Part shown: positions 1-8,528 of the stretch, one piece after another
Numbering within the stretch: the stretch's first letter is position 1
How the letters are laid out: every line of letters begins with the position of its first letter
From: Prorocentrum cordatum
Lineage: Eukaryota; Sar; Dinophyceae; Prorocentrales; Prorocentraceae
Assembly: GCA_963575745.1 (NCBI GenBank)
Contig: CAUYUJ010021660.1
Span: 640,739-670,147, forward strand
DNA length: 29,409 nt
Reading direction: 5' to 3'
Notes under the pieces: model-generated
Databases searched by the model: none
What the model was told of the DNA's origin: nothing
Seen by the model: the letters and a program-made list of their open reading frames with translations, nothing else
Position numbers and translations under genes: made by a program

Positions 1-108
1 GTTGCAAACAGTCGCATTAAGCAGAAGTCCAGAGCCAGACCACCCCCACCCCCTCCCCCCCCTTTCCGCTCAATGTCGAAACGCCGAGTAAGAAAACGCT
101 CACATTGA
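1..108 (+). repeat. Dispersed repeat family C, copy 1 (partial)
   Basis: The right-hand part of a repeat also present at 9117-9415 and 9661-9880. Shared landmarks are a block like GTCGCANTAAGCAGANGTC, then GAGCCAGAC, a C-rich stretch, and a block like CAATGTCGAAACGCC followed by a short A-rich segment and CTCACA. The left half would lie outside the window. It encodes nothing recognisable. Homology between the copies is seen by eye; the class of element is unknown. Confidence 0.6.
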
Positions 109-163
109 GGAACTGGCTCATGCGGCGGAAACTCAAACGTTCCTGAGGACCGAGGGGCCAGGT

Positions 164-258
164 GTGCCTTTCTGGGGGCCTCTGGGAGTCTTCTCGTCGC
201 CACGGCTGGAATCCCCTCACCGTTCCATTGTGCACACCCCGAGGGAGGTCTGGAGGTT
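164..258 (+). repeat. Dispersed repeat family E, copy 1
   Basis: Starts GCCTTTCTGGGGGCCTC, contains TCGTCGCCACGGCTGGA, and ends near GCACACCCCGAGGGAGGTCTGG. The same three landmarks occur in the same order at 2357-2452, and the middle one again at 11371-11411. A GGA tract begins about 70 bp downstream. No coding signal is seen. Confidence 0.55.
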
Positions 259-330
259 GATTTTTCAGGGGACGCCACGAAGTAAAGGGCGCCGAAGAGG
301 GGGTAAGGAGGCCAGAGGGCCAAGAGGGGG

Positions 331-387
331 AGGAGGAGGAGGAGGAGGAGGAGGAGGAGGAGGAGGAGGAGGAGGAAGAGGAGGAGG
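331..387. repeat. GGA triplet microsatellite
   Basis: Nearly uninterrupted GGA units. It is open in several frames as poly-Gly or poly-Arg, which is a property of the repeat and not a gene. Confidence 0.9.
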
Positions 388-450
388 GCAGATTTTAGGT
401 CCGAGGGTCGAGGGCCGAGCGTTTGTGAAGCGTTTCTCTCTTCTTGTTGG

Positions 451-895
451 TCCTGCGGGTCCTCATTCCCCCCCCCCGCTGCTCATCGCCTCCCTCTTTC
501 TATTTCCTCCTTGTTCTCCGCCCCCTTCCCCATCACTCTCCTCATCTGTCCTCTCTCTTCCTCCTTCTCCCCTCCCCCTTCCCCATCAGACTCCTCCTCT
601 GCCCTCCTCCCTCCTCCTCCTCCTCCTCATCCTGGCCACTTTCCAGTTACCCTCCCAATCATCCCTCACTCTCCTCCCCCTCCTCCTCCTCCTCCTCCTC
701 CTCCTCCTCCTCTCCTCCTCCTCCTCCTCCTCCATCTCCTGCTGCTGATCTGAATCCTTATCCTCCTCCTCCTCCTCCTGCCTCCTCCTCCTCCTCCTCC
801 TCCTCCTCCTCCTCCTCCTCCTCCTCCTCCTCCTCCTCCTCCTCCCATCCTTCCACCTCCTCCTCCTCCCCCTCCCCCCCAATCCCTCCCTCTCC
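451..895. repeat. Long TCC/CTC polypyrimidine tract
   Basis: Almost pure pyrimidine on the plus strand. Densest TCC runs lie at about 675-735 and 778-845, with imperfect C-rich units between. Poly-Ser, Pro and Leu frames on this strand and poly-Arg, Gly and Glu frames on the other are repeat translations. Confidence 0.9.
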
Positions 896-946
896 TCCGC
901 GGCGACGGCGGCCGCGGCGGCGGCGGCGGCGGCGGCGACGGCGGCG

Positions 947-1035
<89 letters not shown>

Positions 1036-1042
1036 CGACGAC

Positions 1043-1079
<37 letters not shown>

Positions 1080-1486
1080 AGGCGACGGCCGACGGCGACG
1101 AGGCGACGGCACGTCGACGGCCACGGCGGCGTCGACGTCGACGGCGGCGGCGGCGACGACGACGGCCACGGCGACTGCGACGACGCGACGCCGACGACGA
1201 CGACGTCGACGACGACGACGACGACACGACGGTGCGGCGCGGCGACGGCGAAGACACGCGACAACGACGACGACGACGACGACGTGACGACGACCACGAC
1301 GAACTACCACAACGACGACGTACGACGACTCGACGACGGCGACGGCGACGGCGAACGGTGACGGCTACGGCACGCGATGGCGTCGGCGACAGGCGACGGC
1401 GGCGGCGGCGGCGACTACGGCCCACGCGACGCGACGACCGACGACGGTGACGACGACGACGACGACGACGACACGACACGACACGA

Positions 1487-1523
<37 letters not shown>

Positions 1524-1660
1524 CGACGTCGGCGCGGCGGCGGCGGCGGCCGCCGACGGCACGGCGACGGCGGCGGCGGCGGCGGCGGCGACGGCGGCGG
1601 CGGCGACGGCGGCGGCGGCGGCGGCGACGGCGACGGCGCCCTCGAGGCTGGAGCGGGACG
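896..1660. repeat. GAC/GGC triplet block
   Basis: About 760 bp made almost only of GAC, GGC and ACG-phase triplets, with rare T or A variants such as GTCGAC and TACGAC. Directly preceded by the TCC tract and followed, after a short GC-rich spacer, by another TCC tract. All six frames are open for long stretches as poly-Asp, Thr, Arg, Val, Ala or Ser. That is expected of this composition and is not evidence of coding. Confidence 0.9.
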
Positions 1661-1759
1661 CCCGGGGTACCGAAGCGGCGGGTGGCGCCCCGCGGCACCG
1701 CCGGCCGCGGGCTCAGCCCTCCGCGGCCGCAGCCGCCGCCCCATCGTCATCTTCGTGCA

Positions 1760-2065
1760 ATCCTCCCCCTCGTCCTCCTCCTTCTCCTCCTCCTCCTCCT
1801 CCTCCTCCTGCTTCTCCTCCTCCATCCTCCTGCTCCTCCTCCTCCTCCATCCCCTCCTCCTCCTCCTCATCCTCCTCCTCCTCCTCCTCCCCTCCTCCTC
1901 CCTCCTCCTCCTCCTCCTCCTCCTCCTCCTCCTCTCTCTCTCTCTCATCCTCCTCCCCCTCCTCCTCCTTCTCCTCCTCCTCACTCCTCCTCCTCCTCCT
2001 CTTCCTCCTCCTCCTCCTCCTCCTCCTCCTCCTCCTCCTCCTCCTCCTCCTCCTCCTCCTCCTCG
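1760..2065. repeat. TCC/CTC polypyrimidine tract
   Basis: TCC repeats with interspersed CTCT dinucleotides near 1930-1946. The last ~60 bp (2005-2064) are almost perfect TCC. Confidence 0.9.
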
Positions 2066-2356
2066 TATGGTTGCGCCAGGGTGCGGTTTGCAGTCGGCAC
2101 CGTTGGGGCTTGGGGAGCACGACGCCGTCTTCGTCGGACCGCCTCGGAGCGCGGCGGGGAGCTAAGAAGAAGAGGACCCATTCATACGTATTCGCCCCAA
2201 GACGTAATTGTATGCAGCCGGAGGAGAGCCTGAAAGGCGAGGTTGACGTCACAGGGGGCGGTTTGCAGGGTCGGTTAGGCCGCGCCCGAACCATCGACAC
2301 CACCATCGCCACCATTCAGAGGAGGAACAGGTCTCGATGCTGCTACCCTTGCCTCG
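2066..2356. other. Spacer without clear gene
   Basis: Mixed-sequence DNA between a TCC tract and family E copy 2. Frames are open on both strands, but none has convincing domain content or a start that explains it. No RNA gene or inverted repeat was noticed. Confidence 0.4.
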
Positions 2357-2452
2357 TTTTCGCCTTTGGGGGGCCTCCTGGGAGGCCCTCGTCGCCACCG
2401 CTGGACTCGCCTCAACATTCTGGGGAGAACGCACACCCAGAGAGGTCTGGGG
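2357..2452 (+). repeat. Dispersed repeat family E, copy 2
   Basis: Matches 164-258: GCCTTTGGGGGGCCTC, then CTCGTCGCCACCGCTGGA, then GCACACCCAGAGAGGTCTGG, with similar spacing. The GCCTTTG...GGCC head also resembles the start of family D copies at 6903 and 28165, so the families may share a head. Confidence 0.55.
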
Positions 2453-2561
2453 GCTAGCGGTGTCGGTATCTCTTGGGACTCAGGGACACATCGAGAAGGG
2501 AGGATAATCGGCGTCACCCCAACATGCTAATACTGTGTGTAATTTGCCCCCCAGGAGCGAC

Positions 2562-2693
2562 GTGCGCACCGAGAAATCTTATAGTATATGCGTCGTGGCG
2601 GGCGCTTTCTGGCACACCGCTCGGGAAACGATTTGCTGAAAGATGGGTCTGCGATATGCTCGGGTCGGACGCGCGCCCCCAAGGAGGACATGC
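2562..2693 (+). repeat. Dispersed repeat family F, copy 1
   Basis: Shares long blocks with 11203-11333: CGTGGCGGGCGCTTTCTGGC, a CTCGGGA block, and ATATGCTCGGGTCGGACGCG, in the same order and nearly the same spacing. No open frame is conserved between the two, which argues for a non-coding repeat. Confidence 0.65.
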
Positions 2694-2734
2694 AGTATTA
2701 GTATGTCTCTGTGCGTCCCAGATAAAGCTCAAGG

Positions 2735-2790
2735 GAGGAGGAGGAGGAGGAGGAGGAGGAGGAGGAGGAGGCGGAGGAGGAGGGGGGGAC
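2735..2790. repeat. GGA microsatellite
   Basis: Perfect to near-perfect GGA units ending in a short G run. Confidence 0.9.
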
Positions 2791-3015
2791 ATTTCGGGTG
2801 CGAGGTGCCAGGCTTTCGGACGCCTTCGCTGGTTCCCGGCGGCTTTCCAGCCTCAGCAGGGCGGGCCAGCAGCTGCGCCCCGCCGAGGGCCCTCCGAGCT
2901 GCGCCCATAGGAGCGTCCCGAGGGGCCGCCCGTGGCCGGAGTCGTAACCCGAGGACCACCGCAGGTATCGTGTGCCCCCCCGGTGGAGGCGTACGTCCGA
3001 GACGAGCATAGAATC

Positions 3016-3165
3016 AGCAGCATCATCACAATCAGCATCATCATCATCATCATTATCATCATCAGCACCATCATCATCACCATCATCATCATCATCATCA
3101 CCATCATCATCACCATCACCATCATCATCGCCATCATCACCATCATCATCACCATCATCCCTCCT
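3016..3165. repeat. CAT/ATC triplet tract
   Basis: Repeated CATCAT and CACCAT units with sparse variants. Gives poly-Ile/Thr, Ser/Pro and Met/Asp frames that are repeat artefacts. Confidence 0.9.
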
Positions 3166-3480
3166 TCCTTCCTGCCACAACCCCTTGAGGAATTCCATGA
3201 GCGCCCCAACCTCCTCTGGGACATACTAGCTCTTTCCATCCGGCCTCCCTCCGTTCACCTACGCTCGGGCTGGACGAAAGGGGGGGGGAAAGGGGAAAGG
3301 GGTGGTTACGAAATCTGCTGCATGCAGCTGGTGTCGGCCCCACCGAGGGCCCCATTCCTCGATACATGGGCGCCTCCGGCGCCGGGAGGCGCCGGGAAAA
3401 TCAGCTACGTGAGCGGATTCTCAAACCCCCCTTTGTTATCCCCCCTTTTCGCCCGGCCCGAATAGATCGGGAGCCTTGAG
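3166..3480. other. Unique spacer
   Basis: Non-repetitive sequence apart from a short self-complementary GCCTCCGGCGCCGGGAGGC segment near 3371-3389. No gene was recognised on either strand. Confidence 0.4.
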
Positions 3481-3482
3481 AC

Positions 3483-3800
3483 GGGGGTCAATGTCAACGG
3501 GGGTCAGCCAGAGCGCCCGATCATGCAGGGTCCTGCAGGGCCAGGGCCGCGTTGGCCCGGGCTTGGGCGCGGGACCCTTCGCATTGGCCCGGGCTTGGGC
3601 GCAGGATCTGGCAGGATCTTGCAGGATTCTCCAGAACCTGCCTGGGAGGAGGAGGCGGAGGAGGCGGAGGAGGAGGAGGAGGAGGAGGAGGAGGAGGCGG
3701 AGGAGGCGGAGGAGGAGGAGGAGGAGGAGGCGGAGGAGGAGGCGGGCCCGGGTCTGGATCGACCCGGGCCAGAAGATCCCCGGCGAGCATCGAGCACGAA
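3483..3800 (+). repeat. Dispersed repeat family G, copy 1 (expanded inside by GGA)
   Basis: Begins with a GGTCAATGTCAACGGGGGTC block and carries a CCCGGGCTTGGGCGC unit twice (near 3556 and 3588), then a GCAGGATCTTGCAGGAT segment. After a GGA/GGC insert at about 3648-3745 it resumes with GGTCTGGATCGACCCGGGCC and GAAGATCCCC. The corresponding outer parts occur at 24140-24262 and 24412-24470, but there the middle is a large inverted repeat instead of the triplet tract. Confidence 0.6.
3648..3745. repeat. GGA tract with GGC variants
   Basis: GGA units interrupted at near-regular intervals by GGC. It sits inside family G copy 1. Confidence 0.9.
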
Positions 3801-4082
3801 CGTCTTGTGGCGCCGCCCGGGCGGCGGTGTGGCCAGAGAGCGCCCACCGCCGAGCATACAAAAACTGCAGGACTTCGGAGAGCCCGCGCGTCGCCCGGGA
3901 GGTGCCGAGTGGCACGAGCCTGTCTGGGGGATGCCGGCGGCAGGCCGTCCGCCGCCTCGATCGCCAACGACACCGCCATCCCCACCACCAAGACACACTC
4001 GCGGCTTTAAAAACAATTATATATAAAAGACATATATGTATGATAAAAGAACTTGAGGTTTTGGGCAGTGTTCGGCATCTGC

Positions 4083-4165
4083 GGGCCCTCGCTGGGACCC
4101 GGGAGCGTCGACAAGCGACTCGGGATACAGCACTGGCCCTGGGGAAGGGGTCCGGACTTCCGCGG
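4083..4165 (+). repeat. Dispersed repeat family D, copy 1 (partial)
   Basis: Contains GGCCCTCG, GCGTCGACAAGCGACTCGGGA and GGGGAAGGGGTCCGGACTTC. It aligns with 6903-7046 and more distantly with 24016-24140 and 28165-28292, but lacks their AAATCATGACG end. Confidence 0.5.
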
Positions 4166-4225
4166 AACCCGTGCTGGAAAATCAGGACAGCACGTGCTTG
4201 GGGTCGAAGAAGCATTTGCATAATC

Positions 4226-4370
4226 ATAAACTTGCGAAGGCCCGCGCGAATTTCTTGGATCTGCGTTGCACCCCGTTCCCAGCGCGCGGAGCGCGCTAGT
4301 GGCGGCGCCAGCGCCACCAGGGAGGCCAAGCGCGGATCCAAGACATCCGCGCGGACCGTCGAGAGTTTAT
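4226..4370. mobile_element. Family A inverted-repeat element, copy A1
   Basis: A short element whose ends are inverted copies of about 40 bp. The left arm contains ATAAACTTGCGA and AATTTCTTGGATCTGCG; the right arm, read in reverse complement, has ATAAACTCTCGA and GATGTCTTGGATCCGCG. The GC-rich core is itself largely self-complementary (GGCGGCGCCAGCGCC). It has no coding capacity. The right flank (4387-4437) carries, inverted, the same segment that flanks A3 on its left (6612-6676), so the true element may extend to the adjacent GGA tract. It resembles a MITE in form; no transposase is present and no target-site duplication was found. Confidence 0.65.
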
Positions 4371-4435
4371 GTCATGCTCTTTTTTGTGCTTCGAAAAACC
4401 TCCCGTCGTGATTATGTTGTCCTGATTCGAGGGGG

Positions 4436-4998
4436 TAAGGAGGAGGAGGAGGAGGAGGAGGAGGAGGAGGAGGAGGAGGGAGGGGCTAGGAGGGGGGAGG
4501 GGGGGGGGGGGGGGGGGGGGGGGTGGCCGGAGGAGGATGAGGAGGGGAGGCGGAGGGGAGGAGGAGTAAGGAGGAGGCGGAGGAGGAGCATGAGGGCGCA
4601 AGGGGGGAGGGGGAGGCGGAGGAGGAGGGGGGGGCGTAGAGACGGAAGAGGAGGAGGAGGCGGAGGAGGAAGGAGGAGGGAGGAGGAGGAGAGGAGCAGG
4701 AAGGCGCAGAAAGGAAGGAGGAGGGCGCGGGGGAGGCGAGAGTAGGCGGAGAGAAGGAAAAGGAGGGGATGCATGACCAGGAAGGATGGGAGGAGCAAGA
4801 GGGACGAAGTGCATAGCAGGAGGCGCAGGAGGAGGAGGCGGAGGAGGAGGCGGAGGAGAAGGAAGAGGAGGAGGAGCAGGAGCAGGAGGAGGAGGAGGAG
4901 GAGCAGGAGGCGCAGGAGGAGGAGGAGGCGGAGGAGGAGGAAGAGGAGAAGGAAGAGGAGGAGGAGCAGGAGCAGGAGGAGGAGCAGGAGGAGGAGCC
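4436..4998. repeat. Long GGA tract with a 25-G run
   Basis: Over 500 bp of GGA-rich purine sequence. It includes an uninterrupted run of 25 G at 4499-4523 and repeats of GGAGCAGGAGCA near 4873-4995. The long Pro, Ser, Leu, Arg and Gly frames are repeat translations. It starts right after the outer flank of A1 and ends right before a half copy of family A. Confidence 0.9.
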
Positions 4999-5036
4999 CA
5001 GCGCCGATCCAAGAGTTCCACGGGGACCGCCGAAGG
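4999..5036. mobile_element. Half copy of family A element
   Basis: Contains GCGCCGATCCAAGAG, then TCC, GGGACCG and CCGAAGG, matching the right arm only of the family A elements. The left arm is absent and replaced by the GGA tract, so this is a remnant or tract-mediated truncation. Confidence 0.45.
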
Positions 5037-5193
5037 CCTTCGCGGAGCCCCTGCGGAAAGCAGCCAGACAGCGCTCGTCCGGGCACCGACCGCTGTCCCG
5101 GCTCGAGCCCGAGGGCCCGACGAGGCGCACGGGCCCGCGCGCGCGCGCTCGTCCGGGCGGGGCCAGGGCGAGGATACGTCCGCTCCATAGCGT

Positions 5194-5349
5194 TAAGTCG
5201 GGCCTGCTCCTCTGATATTCAAAAAAAAATGTCGGGAAATAATATGAGCACGATTTTTCGACTAGTTCTGACAGTTGTTTCTATCATTGTTTGGCTACTC
5301 TTACTTTGTCGTCCAAAATCTGCCTCTAGGGGGACATGCCCGACCTAAC
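5194..5349. mobile_element. Family B inverted-repeat element, copy B1 (156 bp)
   Basis: Left end TAAGTCGGGCCTGCTCC; right end, in reverse complement, GTTAGGTCGGGCATGTCC. The element is flanked by CATAGCGT (5186-5193) and CGTAGCGT (5350-5357), an 8-bp near-duplication with 7 of 8 matching. The A/T-rich interior, with AAAAAATGTCGGG and ACGATTTTTCGAC, matches copies at 8373, 20285 and 24579. No open frame of use. Family membership is direct observation; a hAT-like origin (8-bp duplications) is inference. Confidence 0.7.
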
Positions 5350-5503
5350 CGTAGCGTGCCAGAACGCTCATGGACGCTCACAGAGTGTTCCGGGACGCTC
5401 TGAGAAGGCCGCGGCGCCCCCGAGACATCTTCCAGAGCCGCTGGATCTCCGAGATTTTCAATTTTTACCCGTACCCGATTTGTTTGTCCTATTCCTGCCC
5501 TAG

Positions 5504-5535
<32 letters not shown>

Positions 5536-5720
5536 GAAGACGAAGAACGATAATGATAATAATACTACTAATGATAATAATAATAATAATAATGATGATG
5601 ATGATGATGATGATCATAATAATGATAATAATAATAATATTAATAATAATAATAACAATCATGAGAATACTACGAACAATAACAAGAGTAATGATAATGA
5701 TGATGATAATGATAATAGAA
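5504..5720. repeat. AAT/GAT triplet tract
   Basis: AAT units with a GAT block near 5592-5613 and degenerate AATAATGATAAT toward the right. Very A/T-rich compared with its surroundings. Confidence 0.9.
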
Positions 5721-5741
5721 CAGGGACCATAAGCATAAATG

Positions 5742-5876
5742 TTTGGCGCTCCGCGCGGATTTCTTGGGTCCGCGCGGGACCCCGAGGCGGCGCTTCCGGC
5801 GCCGCCCCTGGCGAGCTCCGCGCGCCAGGGAGGGGGTCCAGCGCAGATCCAAGAAATCCGCGCGGAGAGCCAAAAG
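5742..5876. mobile_element. Family A inverted-repeat element, copy A2
   Basis: Left arm TTGGCGCTCCGCGCGGATTT then CTTGGGTC; right arm in reverse complement TTGGCTCTCCGCGCGGATTT then CTTGGATC. Core GGCGCTTCCGGCGCCGCC followed by CTCCGCGCGCCAGGGAGGGGG, as in A3. It is bracketed by an AAT tract on the left and a degenerate ATT tract on the right, so the inverted symmetry extends well beyond the element. Confidence 0.7.
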
Positions 5877-5899
5877 TGTATGTTTGTGCCGTTTCTTCT

Positions 5900-6145
5900 G
5901 GCGATGACTATTCTTAGTGTTGTTATTAGTATTAGTGTTATTTATGATTAGTAGCATGTGTATTGGTATGATTGTTCTTCTTATTAACATTAGTATAAGT
6001 ATGTATATTATTCTTGATTGAGTCGTATGTTTATTAATGTTAGTCTCACGATTAGTATTATGATTGCTCTTGTTATTAATACCATTATTTCTAGTCTTCG
6101 TATTAGCATTATTATTTCCCTTGTTCGTATTATTATTCCTCCTCT
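5900..6145. repeat. Degenerate ATT/TTAGTA tract
   Basis: Irregular ATTATT, TTAGTATTAG and related units on the plus strand. It is the complement-sense counterpart of the AAT tract at 5504-5720. Confidence 0.8.
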
Positions 6146-6226
6146 AAACGCGGGGAGGCCTGGGTAGCTTCGTCTTAGCCCGCTCGCACGCTCGCCGCCG
6201 CCAGCGCCCGCGGCGGCCGCGCGCGG

Positions 6227-6364
6227 ATGTACCGCGGGCTGCTGGGCGCCGAGGGCCCTGGCGCCTTCCAGCCGGGGCCGGCGGCCCTGCCGGGCCGCTT
6301 GGGCTCGGAAGTGTGGCCGCGGCAGTCGGGGGCGTCCGAGCCCCGACCCCCGCGAGCCAAGACC
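6227..6364 (+). CDS. Candidate first exon, hypothetical protein
   Basis: An ATG at 6227 opens 46 codons before the frame runs into a TCC tract read as poly-Ser. Nearly every third codon position is G or C, and the peptide (begins MYRGLLGAEGPGAFQPGP) is rich in Gly, Pro and Ala without being a simple repeat. This is the main reason to suspect coding in a GC-rich genome. No domain, signal peptide or membrane segment is recognised. The opposite strand is also open, so strand is uncertain. No clear donor site was identified before the tract. Confidence 0.25.
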
Positions 6365-6600
6365 TCCTCCTGCTCCTCCTCCTCCTCCTCCTCCTCCTCC
6401 TCCTCCTCCTCCTCCTCCCTCGCTCCTCCTCCTCCTCCTCCTCCTCACTTTTCTCCTCCACCTCCCACGCCTCCTAATTTTCCTCCTTCTCCTCATCCTC
6501 AAATTCCTCCTCCTCATTTTCCTCTCCTTCCTCCGTCCTCCTCGCTCCTCCTCTTTCTCCCTTCTTTTTTTCCCCCTCCTCCCCCCCCTCCTCCTCTGGC
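6363..6600. repeat. TCC polypyrimidine tract
   Basis: TCC units, nearly perfect to about 6418, then interspersed with T-rich variants. It abuts the outer flank of family A copy A3. Confidence 0.9.
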
Positions 6601-6611
6601 CCAGGCGCCAA

Positions 6612-6838
6612 CCCCTCGAGTCAGGACGAAAAAAGGAGGACGAAAAAGATCACGACGGGAGGTTTTTTGAAGAACTGAAATCGGCACGAGCGTAAACTTT
6701 CGACGGTCCGCGCGGATTTCTTGGATCCGCTCTTGGCCCCCTTGGCGGCGCCTCCGGCGCCGCCACTGCCTCGCTCCGCGCGCCAGGGAGGGGGCTCTAG
6801 CGCGGATCCAAGAAATCCGCGCTGACCGTCGAAAGTGT
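6612..6838. mobile_element. Family A inverted-repeat element, copy A3 with outer flank
   Basis: Core arms at 6696-6730 and 6802-6836 match in inverted sense at about 34 of 35 positions (ACTTTCGACGGTC, GCGCGGATTTCTTGGATCC). The outer left segment 6612-6676 has CCCCTCGAGTCAGGAC and ATCACGACGGGAGGTTTTTT. It recurs in inverted form beside A1 at 4387-4437 as CCCCTCGAATCAGGAC and ATCACGACGGGAGGTTTTTC (A1 read in reverse complement). Both outer ends then meet a TCC tract in the same orientation relative to the element. No coding content. Confidence 0.7.
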
Positions 6839-6902
6839 ATGCTTCTCTCGTTCTTTGTTCGTCTACAAGAAGAATCACGACGGGACGTCTTCCGTTCTTT
6901 TC

Positions 6903-7046
6903 GGCCTTTGGTGGCCCTCGAGGGGCCTCGGGACCGTCAAAAAGCGACTCGGGATGAAAGACCGGTCCCGGAGCAGGGGTCCAGACTTCTGGGGTCGACA
7001 TCGTGAAAAAAAAAATCATGACGCTGGGGGTCTGGGAGTGGGGGTG
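6903..7046 (+). repeat. Dispersed repeat family D, copy 2
   Basis: Head GGCCTTTGGTGGCCCTCG, then GACCGTCAAAAAGCGACTCGGG, GGTCCAGACTTCTGGGGTC and an A run followed by ATCATGACGCTGGGGGTCTGG. The same order of blocks is seen at 28165-28292 and, less well, at 24016-24140. Confidence 0.6.
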
Positions 7047-7310
7047 AGGACTACTGATCCGGTCGGCGGCGAGCCCGGGGGGGAAATGAGAAGGAGAAGG
7101 CCTTCCCAGAAGGCTCGGAAGTCCCCCGGCCTTGTGAGAAGGTTTCGAAGCCTCCCCCGAGGACACCAAAAGCTCGTGAGAAGGCGCGGGGACTTCTGAG
7201 AAGTCCCGCGGCCTTCGGAGAAGGCCTTCTCCGTCTCGCTTCCGCCTCTCGCTCGCCGCCGACCTGGGCCTCCCAGACGGGGCCCGAGCAGGTGGGGGCG
7301 AGGGTTCCCT
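7047..7310. other. Spacer without clear gene
   Basis: Contains four or more loose copies of a GAAGGCCTTC / GGAAGTCCC(C/G) palindromic motif between 7090 and 7230, for example AGAAGGCCTTCCCAGAAGG and GGAGAAGGCCTTCTCC. Otherwise nothing is recognised. Confidence 0.4.
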
Positions 7311-7462
7311 CCGCATCGGCGATGCATCGGCGGTGCGGCTCGACGTTGAGCCCGCTGCTGCCCACGCTGGCGTCGCCGGTGCATCGCCGACGCCGCCAGC
7401 GCGCCGTGCCAATGCATCGCCGATGCATCGCCGGTGTGCCGTCGATGAGGCGCGATCCACCG
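7311..7462. repeat. GATGCATCG palindromic cluster, copy 1
   Basis: Opens with CGCATCGGCGATGCATCGG and CGGTGCGGCTCGA. It carries several further GCATCGCCGATGCATCGCC units and closes with CGATGAGGCGCGATC. The same order of blocks (head, TCG-rich centre, GATGAGGCGCGATC end) is seen at 9462-9622. This copy lacks the clear 20-bp inverted termini of the other. Confidence 0.6.
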
Positions 7463-7805
7463 ACCCGCTCATCACTCAGGTCAAGGGCGATGCATCTCCC
7501 CCCCCGGGCGTTCGATGAGGACGTATCGCCGTCGCCGTGGTGCTTCACGAGGCGTCCTGGTGTCGGTGGCCGCCGTCGTGGCCGCTTTCGCTTGACGCCT
7601 GGTGTCGGGGGGCCCTCGTCGTCGCCGCTCTTTTGGGGGGGGTGATGCCCGCTCTGCTCGGGCGCCACTCGGGAGGCCGCTGGCCCACATTGGGGGGAAG
7701 GGAGCGGGCGCGGGCACCCCGCACCCCCGGGCACCCCAAGGGAGATGTGCCCGCAGCCACGCCGAGGGCATGCTGGAGGGTGTCTGCGAAGGGCTTAGGC
7801 GACCC
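7463..7805. other. Spacer without clear gene
   Basis: GC-rich, mixed sequence. Open on several frames, but no frame stands out by domain, start or composition. Confidence 0.35.
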
Positions 7806-7968
7806 GTCCTCCTCCTCCTCCTCCTCCTCCTCCGTCCTCCTCCTCCTCATCATCATCATCATCATCATTCTCCCTCCTCCTCCTCGTCCGTACCTCCTCC
7901 TCTTCCTCCTCCTCCCATCACATCATCCTCCTTATCATCATCATCTCATCATCATCATCATCATCACT

Positions 7969-7999
<31 letters not shown>

Positions 8000-8139
8000 C
8001 CCTCCTCCTCCTCGCTCCTCCTCCTTCCTCATCCTCATCATATCAACCATCATCCCCCTTCTTTCCTACTCGTCTCCTCCTCCTCCTTCTCTCCTCCTCC
8101 TCCTCCTCGATCATCATCATCATCGCCATCATCATATCG

Positions 8140-8195
<56 letters not shown>

Positions 8196-8242
8196 CCCTC
8201 CTCCTCCTCCTCCTCCTCCTCCTCCTCCTCCTCCTTCCTCCT
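7806..8242. repeat. Mixed TCC and ATC triplet tract
   Basis: Alternating blocks of TCC (7806-7845, 8090-8106, 8193-8233) and ATC (7846-7867, 7945-7996, 8138-8192). The repeat unit switches between T-C-C and A-T-C several times within one tract. Confidence 0.9.
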
Positions 8243-8372
8243 CGGGTCGCCTACCGCCCCGGGTGAAACCGTGCAGGGCCTGCGTGCCGGCCGGGGGCGC
8301 CGCCACGCAGAGTTTGCTTTGTAGGGCTAAGCCGTCTTTGCCAGGAGAGGAAATCGATTGCACCACTCGGGA

Positions 8373-8518
8373 GGAGTCGGGCAGGTCCCTCCACAGGAGG
8401 GTGTATCCAGAAATGGTCAAAGATCAGTCTGGGGACGATGTTTCTACTGGGCCTGACTATTGTTGAATGTGGTTCGGCTTCCAAGGTCCGCCTGTAGGAG
8501 GGCATGCCCGACCTAATA
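8373..8518. mobile_element. Family B inverted-repeat element, copy B2
   Basis: Left GGAGTCGGGCAGGTCCCTCC then ACAGGAGG; right end in reverse complement ATTAGGTCGGGCATGCCCTC then CTACAGGCGG. The interior has TCTGGGGACGATG, as in the other copies. The candidate 8-bp flanks (8365-8372 and 8519-8526) agree at only 5 of 8 positions, so no target-site duplication is claimed here. Confidence 0.6.
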
Positions 8519-8528
8519 CCAGGGCGTC

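Noticed and set aside
586-1698. Long poly-Arg/Val/Ser and related frames on both strands
   Set aside because: They are translations of TCC and GAC/GGC triplet tracts; all frames are open at once and no non-repeat domain is present.
3166-3480. Promoter elements upstream of candidate ORFs
   Set aside because: No TATA-like or TTTT-box arrangement could be tied to a supported gene start.
4412-5188. Long Pro/Leu/Ser-rich frames on the minus strand
   Set aside because: They read the GGA tract at 4436-4998; only the ends are non-repetitive and belong to family A and spacer sequence.
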